From: Hyphomicrobiales bacterium
Lineage (GTDB): Bacteria > Pseudomonadota > Alphaproteobacteria > Rhizobiales > JALURZ01
Length of the DNA: 27,872 bases
Assembly (NCBI GenBank): GCA_027058735.1
Contig: JALURZ010000148.1
Location: forward strand, 1-27,872
Reading direction: 5' to 3'
Shown one piece after another: positions 8,668 through 15,753 of the stretch (the stretch's first letter is position 1; each line of letters starts with the position of its first letter). The notes beneath the pieces are model-generated. The model worked only from the letters and a program-made list of their open reading frames with translations, did not search any database and was not told the origin of the DNA. A program made the translations under genes and the position numbers.

Positions 8668-8732
8668 CGGGCCGGCGTTTTCTTGCGCGCATCCCCCCGC
8701 ACCGGACTCAAAGGGGTCTGGACCCCGGCCCG
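8668..8732. repeat. Nested inverted repeats in the rmuC/def divergent promoter region
   Basis: An inner palindrome GGGGTC-TG-GACCCC (8713-8726) and an outer pair CGGGCCGG (8668-8675) / CCGGCCCG (8725-8732) occupy the 135-bp divergent spacer. They could be an operator or part of a leader hairpin for def; nothing identifies a regulator. No convincing -35/-10 pair was found here. Confidence 0.35.
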
Positions 8733-8753
8733 TGATTGTCTTATGTGAGGCCT

Positions 8754-9281
8754 ATGGCCGTTCGCCCGATCATAACCATTCCCGACCCGGTACTGCGCAT
8801 TGTCGCGGAGCCGGTGACGGTTGTCGACGATGAAATCCGCACCCTCATGGATGACATGCTTGAAACCATGTATGCGGCCCCGGGCGTCGGTCTGGCGGCG
8901 GTGCAGGTGGGTGTCAACAGGCGTGTGGTGGTGCTCGATGTCGCGCGCGAAGAGGACGATCGCCAGCCCATGATGTTCGCCAACCCGGAGGTGACCTGGA
9001 CATCGCAGGAGACCAGCGTTCACGAGGAAGGCTGCCTGTCCATTCCGAAGATCTACGAAGAGGTCGAGCGCCCGGCACGGTGCAAGGTGTCCTATCTCGA
9101 CCGCGACGGCGTGCTGCGCGAAATTCATTGCGACGGCATGCTGGCCACCTGCATTCAACATGAAATCGACCACCTGAACGGCATTTTGTTCATCGACCAT
9201 ATTTCGCGGCTCAAGCGCGAACGTATCGTGCGCAAATTCGCCAAGGCGAAAAGGCTGCTGAACGCGGAGGCGGCGGAATAG
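8754..9281 (+). CDS. def: Peptide deformylase
   Basis: Removes the formyl group from the N-terminal Met of new proteins at the ribosome exit; Fe2+/Zn2+ enzyme. 175 aa. All three active-site motifs are intact: GVGLAAVQ (44-51), EEGCLS (91-96, metal ligand Cys94) and QHEIDHLNG (135-143, ligands His136 and His140, catalytic Glu137). The start is ATG 8754, preceded closely by GTGAGG; an in-frame TTG at 8736 would add six residues and is less likely. It is followed after 28 bp by fmt, which adds the formyl group that this enzyme removes; def-fmt is a very common pair. Confidence 0.96.
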   Translation: MAVRPIITIPDPVLRIVAEPVTVVDDEIRTLMDDMLETMYAAPGVGLAAVQVGVNRRVVVLDVAREEDDRQPMMFANPEVTWTSQETSVHEEGCLSIPKIYEEVERPARCKVSYLDRDGVLREIHCDGMLATCIQHEIDHLNGILFIDHISRLKRERIVRKFAKAKRLLNAEAAE

Positions 9282-9309
9282 GGTCACCACCACGCCGCAT
9301 TTTCCGTCC

Positions 9310-10245
9310 ATGAGCCCTTACCGCGTCATTGTCATGGGTACGCCCGATTTCGCGGTTCCCGCCCTGAACGCCATCCACGGGGCGGGGCATGACATCGTCG
9401 CCGTTTATACCCGCCCGCCGCGCGCGGCCGGGCGCGGCCTGGCGCCGCGCCGCTCGCCGGTCCATGAGCGCGCGCTGGCGCTCGGGCTTCGCGTCAGGAC
9501 GCCATCGGCGTTTTCGGACCGGACGGACCGCAAGGAATTCGCCGAAACCCAGGCGGATGTCGCGGTGGTTGCCGCCTATGGATTGCTGCTTCCGGCATCC
9601 GTGCTGGCGGCGCCGCATCTGGGCTGTTTCAACATTCATGCCTCGCTGTTGCCGCGCTGGCGCGGGGCCGCCCCGATCCAGCGCGCCATCATGGCGGGCG
9701 ACGAGACCACCGGCATAACGATCATGCGCATGGATGAGGGGCTCGACACAGGCGATATCTGCCTTGCAGAACCCATTGCGATCGCGCCGGACATGAGCGC
9801 CGGCGAACTGCATGACCGCCTGGCCGCGCGCGGCGCGCGGCTGATGGTGCGCGCTCTCGATGCGCTTGAGCGCGGTGCGCTTGCCTGTGCGCCGCAGGAC
9901 GATGAAGGGGCGGTCTATGCGAACAAAATATCGAAATCGGAGGCCCGCATCGACTGGTCGCGCCCTGCGGCCGCGGTGCACAATCACATTCGCGCCCTGT
10001 CCCCGTGGCCCGGTGCGTGGTGCGAACTGCGCGCGCCGCGCGCGGCGCAGCGCGTGAAGGTTCTCCGCACGTGCATCGCCGATGGCCGGGCAGCGGCGGG
10101 GACCGTGCTCGATGAGCGGCTGACGATCGCCTGTGGCGAGGGCGCCGTTCGTCTGCTCGAGGTGCAGCGCGCCGGCAGGGGCGTGATGAGCGCCGAGCAG
10201 TTCCTGCGCGGGCTGGACATTGCCGCCGGCACACGGCTTGGATAG
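9310..10245 (+). CDS. fmt: Methionyl-tRNA formyltransferase
   Basis: Formylates the initiator Met-tRNA using 10-formyl-tetrahydrofolate. 311 aa. The N-terminal catalytic domain carries the GTPDFAVPAL start, the AAYGLLLP strand, and the active site NIHASLLPRWRGAAPIQRA (from Asn108, His110) with Asp146 in the LDTGD segment. The C-terminal tRNA-binding domain (about 205-311) begins around YANKISKSEARIDW and includes the RALSPWPGA motif. The ATG at 9310 has no recognisable Shine-Dalgarno sequence; the stretch before it is T-rich. The gene lies 7 bp upstream of truA, so def-fmt-truA is likely one transcript. Confidence 0.96.
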   Translation: MSPYRVIVMGTPDFAVPALNAIHGAGHDIVAVYTRPPRAAGRGLAPRRSPVHERALALGLRVRTPSAFSDRTDRKEFAETQADVAVVAAYGLLLPASVLAAPHLGCFNIHASLLPRWRGAAPIQRAIMAGDETTGITIMRMDEGLDTGDICLAEPIAIAPDMSAGELHDRLAARGARLMVRALDALERGALACAPQDDEGAVYANKISKSEARIDWSRPAAAVHNHIRALSPWPGAWCELRAPRAAQRVKVLRTCIADGRAAAGTVLDERLTIACGEGAVRLLEVQRAGRGVMSAEQFLRGLDIAAGTRLG

Positions 10246-10252
10246 GCCCCAT

Positions 10253-11008
10253 ATGCGTTTCCGGCTGACCATCGAATATGACGGCACCCCTTATGTGGGG
10301 TGGCAGCGCCAGGACAACGGCGCTTCCGTCCAGGGGGCACTCGAGGCCGCGATCGAAAAACTGAGCGGCGAAAGCGTAACCCTGTTCGGGGCCGGGCGCA
10401 CGGATGCGGGCGTCCATGCGCTGGCCCAGGTGGCGCATTTCGATCTGGCCAAGGACTGGCCCGCGCACAAGCTGCGCGACGGGCTCAATTTTCACTTGAA
10501 GGGCGAGGCGGTCGCGGTGCTTGAGGCGCGCCGCGTTGGCGATGAATTCGACGCCCGTTTCTGCGCCAGAGCGCGCCACTATCTTTACCGCATCATCAAC
10601 CGGCGCAGCCCGCTGACGCTGGAAGCCGGCCGCGCCTGGCGGATTGCCCGCCCGCTGGATATCGAGGCCATGAACGAGGCGGCGCGCAGCGTCCTTGGCC
10701 GCCATGATTTCACGACCTTTCGTTCGGTTCACTGTCAGGCCGCTTCGCCGGTCAAGACCCTGGACGGCCTTGCGGTCAGCCGGACCGGTCCGGTGATCGA
10801 GGTGCTTGCGTCGGCGCGCTCGTTTCTGCACAATCCGGTGCGCTCCCTTGTCGGCGGCCTGAAGCGCGTCGGCGAGGGCGCCTGGCCGGTGGCGCGGCTG
10901 CGTGAAACTCTCGATGCCAGGGACCGGGCGCAATGCGCCATGCTGGCGCCCGCGCACGGGCTGTATCTGGTTCGCGTCGATTACGACAAAGAAAAAGACA
11001 CGCTCTAG
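10253..11008 (+). CDS. truA: tRNA pseudouridine(38-40) synthase
   Basis: Makes pseudouridine at positions 38-40 in the anticodon arm of many tRNAs. 251 aa, standard size. The N-terminus MRFRLTIEYDGTPYVGWQRQ is typical, and the catalytic Asp51 lies in FGAGRTDAGVHA (45-56). A second domain follows, with ARHYLYRI and the HDFTTFRS motif. The ATG at 10253 is 7 bp after the fmt stop. The 3' end overlaps convergent dapE by the shared CTAG (11005-11008). Confidence 0.96.
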   Translation: MRFRLTIEYDGTPYVGWQRQDNGASVQGALEAAIEKLSGESVTLFGAGRTDAGVHALAQVAHFDLAKDWPAHKLRDGLNFHLKGEAVAVLEARRVGDEFDARFCARARHYLYRIINRRSPLTLEAGRAWRIARPLDIEAMNEAARSVLGRHDFTTFRSVHCQAASPVKTLDGLAVSRTGPVIEVLASARSFLHNPVRSLVGGLKRVGEGAWPVARLRETLDARDRAQCAMLAPAHGLYLVRVDYDKEKDTL

Positions 11009-12192
11009 CCGCCGAAGCGGTTGAAATAGGCGTTCAGCACTTCCCCATAGATGCGGGTGAGCTGGGTCAGGTCATCGCACGCCACGCATTCATCGATCTG
11101 ATGCATGGTCTTGCCGACCAGGCCGAATTCGACGACCGGGCAATAGGCCTTGATGAAGCGGGCATCCGACGTGCCGCCGCTGGTGGACAGGGCCGGCCTG
11201 CGCCCGGTGACCGCACCGACCGCTTCGGCGACCAGATCGACAAGCGGGCCGGGCTCGGTCAGGAAACACTCTGCGCTGCTGGCGAGGTCCAGATCATAGG
11301 CGCCGCCCATTTCCTCGATGACGGCGCGGCAATGAGCGTGCAGCCAGGCGCCGAGGCTGTCGGCGGTGTGGTGATCGTTGAACCGGATATTGAACCGCGC
11401 GGTGGCTTTCGCCGGAATGACATTGCCTGCCGCATTGCCCACATCGATACTGGTCAGCGCCAGCGTGGAGGGTTCGAAATGCGCGCTGCCCTCATCGAGC
11501 GCATCGCGCGTGACGCGGGCGAGAATGCGCACCATCTTGTCGAGGGGGTTGTCCGCCAGATGCGGATAGGCGACATGGCCCTGGGTGCCGGTGAGTGTGA
11601 GCGTGCCGCTCAGGCTGCCGCGCCGGCCGATCTTGATAGCATCGCCCAGTTGCTCCGGGTTGGTCGGCTCGCCCACCAGGCAGTGATCCGGGATTTCCCC
11701 GTTTTGCTCAAGCCAGGACAGCATTTTCGCGGTGCCGTTTATGGCCGGCCCCTCTTCGTCACCGGTAATCAGCAGGCTGATGGAGCCGGCAAAATCCTTT
11801 CCTCGCGCGCGCAGATAGTTCAGGGCGGCCACCGTGAAACAGGCCACCGCCCCCTTCATATCGACCGCGCCGCGGCCATAGATCAGCCCATCGCGTTGTT
11901 CGCCGGAAAACGGCGGCAGCGACCAGGATGCCGCCTCGCCGGCGGGCACGACATCGCAGTGCCCGGCAAAACAGAAATGCGGAGCGCCCGTGCCGAAACG
12001 CGCATAAAGATTGTCCACATCCGGCGTTCCGGCTTGCGAAAACGGCAACCGGATGCAGCGAAATCCGGCCGGCTGCAGCAGACTTTGCAACGCATCGAGC
12101 GCGCCGCCTTCGGCGGGCGTCACGCTTTGGCAACGGATCAGCCGCGCCGTGATTTCGGCCGGATCGGGTGCGGGATTGCCGGGCGGGGTCAT
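11005..12192 (-). CDS. dapE: Succinyl-diaminopimelate desuccinylase
   Basis: Zn2+ hydrolase (M20 family) that releases succinate from N-succinyl-L,L-diaminopimelate in lysine and peptidoglycan precursor synthesis. 395 aa. The metal/catalytic pattern is complete: AGHCDVVP (His78, Asp80), YGRGAVDMKG (Asp111), GDEEG (144-148, catalytic Glu146 and ligand Glu147), LVGEPTN, and the late TMHQIDE His ligand. The dimerisation (lid) domain lies at about 185-300. It sits 16 bp downstream of dapD on the same strand, consecutive steps of the succinylase branch. It overlaps truA tail-to-tail by four bases. Confidence 0.96.
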   Translation of the reverse strand: MTPPGNPAPDPAEITARLIRCQSVTPAEGGALDALQSLLQPAGFRCIRLPFSQAGTPDVDNLYARFGTGAPHFCFAGHCDVVPAGEAASWSLPPFSGEQRDGLIYGRGAVDMKGAVACFTVAALNYLRARGKDFAGSISLLITGDEEGPAINGTAKMLSWLEQNGEIPDHCLVGEPTNPEQLGDAIKIGRRGSLSGTLTLTGTQGHVAYPHLADNPLDKMVRILARVTRDALDEGSAHFEPSTLALTSIDVGNAAGNVIPAKATARFNIRFNDHHTADSLGAWLHAHCRAVIEEMGGAYDLDLASSAECFLTEPGPLVDLVAEAVGAVTGRRPALSTSGGTSDARFIKAYCPVVEFGLVGKTMHQIDECVACDDLTQLTRIYGEVLNAYFNRFGG

Positions 12193-12208
12193 GGTTCACG
12201 CGCACCGG

Positions 12209-13057
12209 CTAGTCGCGCAGCAGGTCGTTGATGGAAGTCTTGGAGCGGGTTTTCGCATCCACGGTCTTCACGATGACGGCGCAATAGAGCGCCGGGCCGG
12301 GAGCGCCATCCTCGAGCGGTCTGCCGGGCAAGGCGCCGGGCACAACCACCGAATAGGCCGGCACCCGGCCGCGGTGCACCTCCCCGCTCTCGCGATCAAC
12401 GATCTTGGTCGAGGCGCCGATATAGACCCCCATGGACAGCACCGCCCCCTCCTCGACGATCACCCCTTCGGCCACTTCCGCGCGCGCGCCGATGAAACAG
12501 TTGTCCTCGATTATGACCGGTCCGGCCTGGAGCGGCTCAAGCACCCCGCCGATGCCGGCCCCGCCCGACAGATGCACATTCTTGCCGATCTGCGCGCACG
12601 AGCCGACCGTTGCCCAGGTGTCGATCATGGCGCCGCTTTCCACGCGCGCCCCCAGATTGACGAAGCTCGGCATCAGAACCACATTGGGCGCGATATAGGC
12701 CGAACGGCGCACGATGCACCCCGGCACGGCGCGAAACCCGGCGGCGCGAAACTGGTTCTCGCCCCAGCCGTCGAACTTGCTGGGCACCTTGTCCCACCAG
12801 GACGCGTCGCCCGGCGCGCCACCGATCACGGTCATGTCATTGAGCCGGAACGACAGCAAGACGGCCTTCTTGAGCCATTGATTGACCTGCCAGCCGGATG
12901 CGGTCTTTTCCGCCACGCGCTGTTCGCCGCTGTCCAGCAGCGCCAGCGCCTGATCGACGGCGTCGCGCACCTCGCCGGTGAGCGCGGGCGTGACGGCATC
13001 GAGGTCGTCAAAGGCGCGATCGATCACGGCTTCGAGTTGCGGGTGGGTGCTGGGCAT
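12209..13057 (-). CDS. dapD: 2,3,4,5-tetrahydropyridine-2,6-dicarboxylate N-succinyltransferase
   Basis: Transfers succinyl from succinyl-CoA to tetrahydrodipicolinate, the step opening the succinylase branch of DAP/lysine synthesis. 282 aa. An N-terminal helical domain (about 1-100) precedes a left-handed beta-helix of hexapeptide repeats (about 110-240), with the conserved block MPSFVNLGARVESGAMIDTW (129-148) and LSGGAGIGGVLEPLQA (163-178). The start at 13057 is preceded by AGGACGAG. The frame is open to 13126, but those residues do not resemble the family. First gene of a dapD-dapE pair. Confidence 0.96.
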   Translation of the reverse strand: MPSTHPQLEAVIDRAFDDLDAVTPALTGEVRDAVDQALALLDSGEQRVAEKTASGWQVNQWLKKAVLLSFRLNDMTVIGGAPGDASWWDKVPSKFDGWGENQFRAAGFRAVPGCIVRRSAYIAPNVVLMPSFVNLGARVESGAMIDTWATVGSCAQIGKNVHLSGGAGIGGVLEPLQAGPVIIEDNCFIGARAEVAEGVIVEEGAVLSMGVYIGASTKIVDRESGEVHRGRVPAYSVVVPGALPGRPLEDGAPGPALYCAVIVKTVDAKTRSKTSINDLLRD

Positions 13058-13122
13058 GGGTGCTACTCGTCCTGCAGGCTCATGGGCTGTGGGCGCGGAG
13101 AGTAGCCAAGCGACCGGCCCTG

Positions 13123-13842
13123 TCAACCGGATGCGGCCGCGCGATTGAGAAAACCGGTCAGATCATCGGTCACGTAGTGAACGTGGGGCTCGTCGTCGCC
13201 GGGCCCCTCGATGTCGTGCACATGGTCGGGAACGGCGTCGCCTCCACGCACCAGAACCGTCGTCATGCCAAGGCGCGAGGCGGCCTTGAGATTGCGCGCA
13301 AGGTCCTCGAACATGATGCTCGTGGCCGGATCGATGGCGGCGGCTTCGACAAACCGGTCATAGGTCGCCGGGTCCGGCTTGGGCAGGTAGCCGGCGCGCG
13401 CAATATCGAAAATGTCTTCAAACAGGTCCTCGATGCCGATCTGGCGGATGACCCGCCGCGCATGGGAGGCCGAACCGTTGGTGAAGATGAACTTGCGCCC
13501 GGGCAGTGCGCCTATGGCCGCATTCAGCGCCGGATCGCGCGGCACCTTGGTGACGTCGATCTCGTGAACATAGTCCAGAAAATCGTCCGGGCGCACATCA
13601 TGGCAGGTCATCAGGCCGCGCAGGGTCGTGCCATATTGGTAATAATAGGTCTTCTGGATCCTGCGCGCGGCGGTACGGTCAATATCGAGCAACGCGCTGA
13701 TAAATTCGCCCATGCGCCGATCCACCTGGGCAAACAGGTCGCATTGGGCCGGGTAGAGCGTGTTGTCGAGGTCGAAAACCCAGGCGTCGATATGGGCAAG
13801 GCCGGCCTGAGCCTTTGAACGGTTTGTCGGCGTTGTGTTCAC
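13123..13842 (-). CDS. HAD-superfamily pyrimidine 5'-nucleotidase-like phosphatase
   Basis: HAD subfamily I hydrolase of the SDT1/pyrimidine 5'-nucleotidase type; family members dephosphorylate UMP/CMP, but the substrate here is not proven. 239 aa. Motif I DLDNTLYP (24-31, nucleophile Asp24, general acid Asp26), motif II FTNGSASHARR, motif III Lys in LPKPDPATYDR and motif IV FEDLARNLKAA are all present. The helical cap lies between motifs I and II and contains a Tyr-rich stretch (KTYYYQYGTTLRGL) typical of this subgroup. The start is GTG 13842, with GGGGGA upstream; the longer frame to 13917 uses TTG and adds unlike sequence. It sits 65 bp upstream of dapD, an arrangement seen in other alphaproteobacteria. 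Confidence 0.88.
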   Translation of the reverse strand: MNTTPTNRSKAQAGLAHIDAWVFDLDNTLYPAQCDLFAQVDRRMGEFISALLDIDRTAARRIQKTYYYQYGTTLRGLMTCHDVRPDDFLDYVHEIDVTKVPRDPALNAAIGALPGRKFIFTNGSASHARRVIRQIGIEDLFEDIFDIARAGYLPKPDPATYDRFVEAAAIDPATSIMFEDLARNLKAASRLGMTTVLVRGGDAVPDHVHDIEGPGDDEPHVHYVTDDLTGFLNRAAASG

Positions 13843-14006
13843 GATTGCCCGTCCCCCGGCGATCCATTTTCGGCTCAAATCGAATGCCGGGCATACTGGG
13901 TCACCCCCGGACAACAATCAAGCTTATGAAATTGTTAATCTTTGCCCCCTGGAGCGGATCTTTGTCATATGGGGCCATTCGACCGGATGTTGGCGTTTGC
14001 TGACAA

Positions 14007-14038
14007 GGCCGGGCTTTCCGCCCCGGTCTTGCCCGGCC
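14007..14038 (-). terminator. Possible hairpin terminator downstream of argB
   Basis: GGCCGGGC (14007-14014) and GCCCGGCC (14031-14038) form a perfect 8-bp GC-rich stem with a 16-nt loop, about 90 bp past the argB stop. On the minus strand it is followed by only TTGT, so it is not a canonical U-tract terminator. It may instead slow polymerase or protect the 3' end. Confidence 0.35.
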
Positions 14039-14094
14039 ACAAGGCAGGCCTGACGACGTCCAGCCAGGCGCGAAAATCCGGTCAAATGATTCCG

Positions 14095-14128
14095 TATAAC
14101 AAAGAAACGCTCTATAACAAAGATACGC
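14095..14128. repeat. Imperfect tandem repeat of 16 bp, period 18
   Basis: TATAACAAAGAAACGC (14095-14110) and TATAACAAAGATACGC (14113-14128) differ at one base. They lie immediately past the argB stop codon, in AT-rich DNA unlike the rest of the window. Confidence 0.75.
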
Positions 14129-14130
14129 CC

Positions 14131-15015
14131 TTACCGGGTAATCATCGTGCCCGCGCCGCCTTCGGTGAACAATTCCAGCAGCACCGCGTGGGGCACCCGG
14201 CCATCGATGATGACAACCGCCTCCACATTGTTCCGCACGGCGCCGATGCAGGTTTCGATCTTGGGTATCATGCCGCCCTTGACGGTGCCCTCCTCGCGCA
14301 GCTTCATGGCCCCGGCCGCGGTGATCTCCTTGATCAGCGCGCCGGTGTCGTCGAGCACGCCGGCAACATCGGTCAGCAGCAGGAGCCGTTTGGCGTTCAT
14401 CGCCCGGGCGATGGCACCCGCGACCGTATCGGCATTGATATTGTAGGTCTCCGCGCTGCGGGAAACGCCGATCGGCGCGATCACGGGAATGATGTTGCTG
14501 GCGACAATGGTGTTGAGAATATCCGGATTGATCTGTTCGGGCTCGCCGACGAAGCCCAGATCGAGGACGCGTTCGATATGGGATTCGGGATCGCGCGCAC
14601 GGCGTTCCAGTTTGCGCGCCAGGATCAGGTTCCCGTCCTTGCCGCTGAGGCCGACCGCCTGGCCGCCGGCCTGATTGATCGCGCTCACTATTTTCTTGTT
14701 GATATTGCCGGAGAGCACCATTTCGACAATTTCAACGGTCTTCTTGTCGGTAATCCGCAAACCGTCGGCGAATTCGCTCTCGATACCGAGCCGGTCCAGC
14801 ATCGCGCCGATCTGCGGGCCGCCGCCGTGCACGACGATGGGGTTCACGCCGCTTTGCTTGAGCTGAACGATGTCGCTGGCGAACCCGCGCGCCAGCGCTT
14901 CATCGCCCATGGCATGGCCGCCATATTTGATAACCACGACCTGGCGGTCATAGCGCTGCATAAACGGCAGGGCTTCGGCCAGAATCTGCGCCTTGCTGAG
15001 AGAATTTTTCGCCAT
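14131..15015 (-). CDS. argB: Acetylglutamate kinase
   Basis: Phosphorylates N-acetylglutamate with ATP, the second step of arginine synthesis. 294 aa. Amino-acid kinase fold with Lys30-Tyr-Gly-Gly (30-33), the substrate-binding VVHGGGPQIG (61-70), the GLSGKDGNL strand (122-130) and the nucleotide-binding NINADTVAGAIARAM block. The N-terminal extension before KYGG (about 28 residues) matches the arginine-inhibited hexameric type, so feedback regulation is likely. ATG at 15015; its context is duplicated 20 bp upstream (see repeat). It lies 53 bp downstream of engB. Confidence 0.96.
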   Translation of the reverse strand: MAKNSLSKAQILAEALPFMQRYDRQVVVIKYGGHAMGDEALARGFASDIVQLKQSGVNPIVVHGGGPQIGAMLDRLGIESEFADGLRITDKKTVEIVEMVLSGNINKKIVSAINQAGGQAVGLSGKDGNLILARKLERRARDPESHIERVLDLGFVGEPEQINPDILNTIVASNIIPVIAPIGVSRSAETYNINADTVAGAIARAMNAKRLLLLTDVAGVLDDTGALIKEITAAGAMKLREEGTVKGGMIPKIETCIGAVRNNVEAVVIIDGRVPHAVLLELFTEGGAGTMITR

Positions 15016-15040
15016 TCGCCGGTCTGTCCCGCCATTCGCC
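15010..15040. repeat. 11-bp direct repeat spanning the argB start codon
   Basis: CGCCATTCGCC occurs at 15010-15020 and again at 15030-15040, exactly 20 bp apart. Read on the minus strand each copy is GGCGAATGGCG and contains an ATG. The downstream copy holds the argB start; the upstream ATG is out of frame. Confidence 0.8.
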
Positions 15041-15068
15041 AGTTCGCGGCAGCCTTATAGCGCAATCC

Positions 15069-15728
15069 TCAAATGCCGGCCAGCGCGGCGATTTCGGCGC
15101 GCAACCGGTCCATGCCCAGTCCGGTGAGGCTTGAGGTGACAAGAACGGCCGGATGCGCGGCGCCGTGGCTGCGGGCTTTTTCCCGCGTGGCCTGCAGGAC
15201 GTCTGCCAGGGCGCCGCCTTTCGGCTTGTCCGCCTTGGTGAGCACAAGCTGGTAGGAGGTCGCGGCCTCATCCATGAGGGCCATGAACTCAAGGTCTGAC
15301 GGTTTGAGACCGTGGCGGGCGTCAACCAGCAGGAACAGCCGGCGCAGGGACTGCCGGCCGCGCAGATAGTCGCGGATCAGCCGGGTCCAGGCCTGTACCT
15401 TGCGCCGTTCGACGCGGGCATAGCCGTAGCCTGGCATATCGACCAGATAGAGGGTCTCGCCGATGGCGAAGAAATTGATTTCGCGGGTGCGGCCCGGCGT
15501 CCGCGATGTGCGCGCCAGGGCCTTGCGGCCGGCCAGTGCGTTGAGCAGGCTTGACTTGCCGACATTGGAGCGCCCGGCGAAGGCGACCTCCGCGCGTGCG
15601 GGGGGCGGCAGTCCGTCGATGGCGACAACGCCGCGAACAAATGCGGCCCCGCGCGCGAACAACACACGGCCGCGCTCGCGCGCCTGCGCGTCGATGCCGT
15701 TGTCGGGCGTGCCGCCGGGTTGGTCCAT
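15069..15728 (-). CDS. engB: Ribosome biogenesis GTPase EngB (YsxC/YihA)
   Basis: Essential small GTPase that helps assemble the 50S subunit. 219 aa. GTPase motifs in order: G1 GRSNVGKSS (52-60), the G2 Thr region TSRTPGRT (74-81), G3 DMPGYG (97-102), G4 TKAD (164-167) and a G5-like TSSLTG near the C-terminus. The start at 15728 is taken because the longer frame (to 15821) only overlaps yidC. It is 25 bp downstream of yidC on the same strand, in the usual yidC-engB order. Confidence 0.94.
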   Translation of the reverse strand: MDQPGGTPDNGIDAQARERGRVLFARGAAFVRGVVAIDGLPPPARAEVAFAGRSNVGKSSLLNALAGRKALARTSRTPGRTREINFFAIGETLYLVDMPGYGYARVERRKVQAWTRLIRDYLRGRQSLRRLFLLVDARHGLKPSDLEFMALMDEAATSYQLVLTKADKPKGGALADVLQATREKARSHGAAHPAVLVTSSLTGLGMDRLRAEIAALAGI

Positions 15729-15753
15729 GCCGGGCACCTGGGTCAGGGGAGTT

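Larger units (their letters stand above)
13843..14130. other. 288-bp intergenic region between argB and the HAD phosphatase
   Basis: No credible gene. The part near the phosphatase (about 13910-13950) is markedly more AT-rich than its surroundings and may hold that gene's promoter; TTGTTG and TATGCC spaced 16 bp on the minus strand are a weak candidate. The argB side holds a perfect 8-bp stem and a tandem repeat, listed separately. Confidence 0.6.

Noticed and set aside
7431..9311. 626-residue version of RmuC
   Set aside because: The N-terminal 231 residues are antisense to def. The membrane segment and coiled coil typical of RmuC begin at the ATG at 8618.
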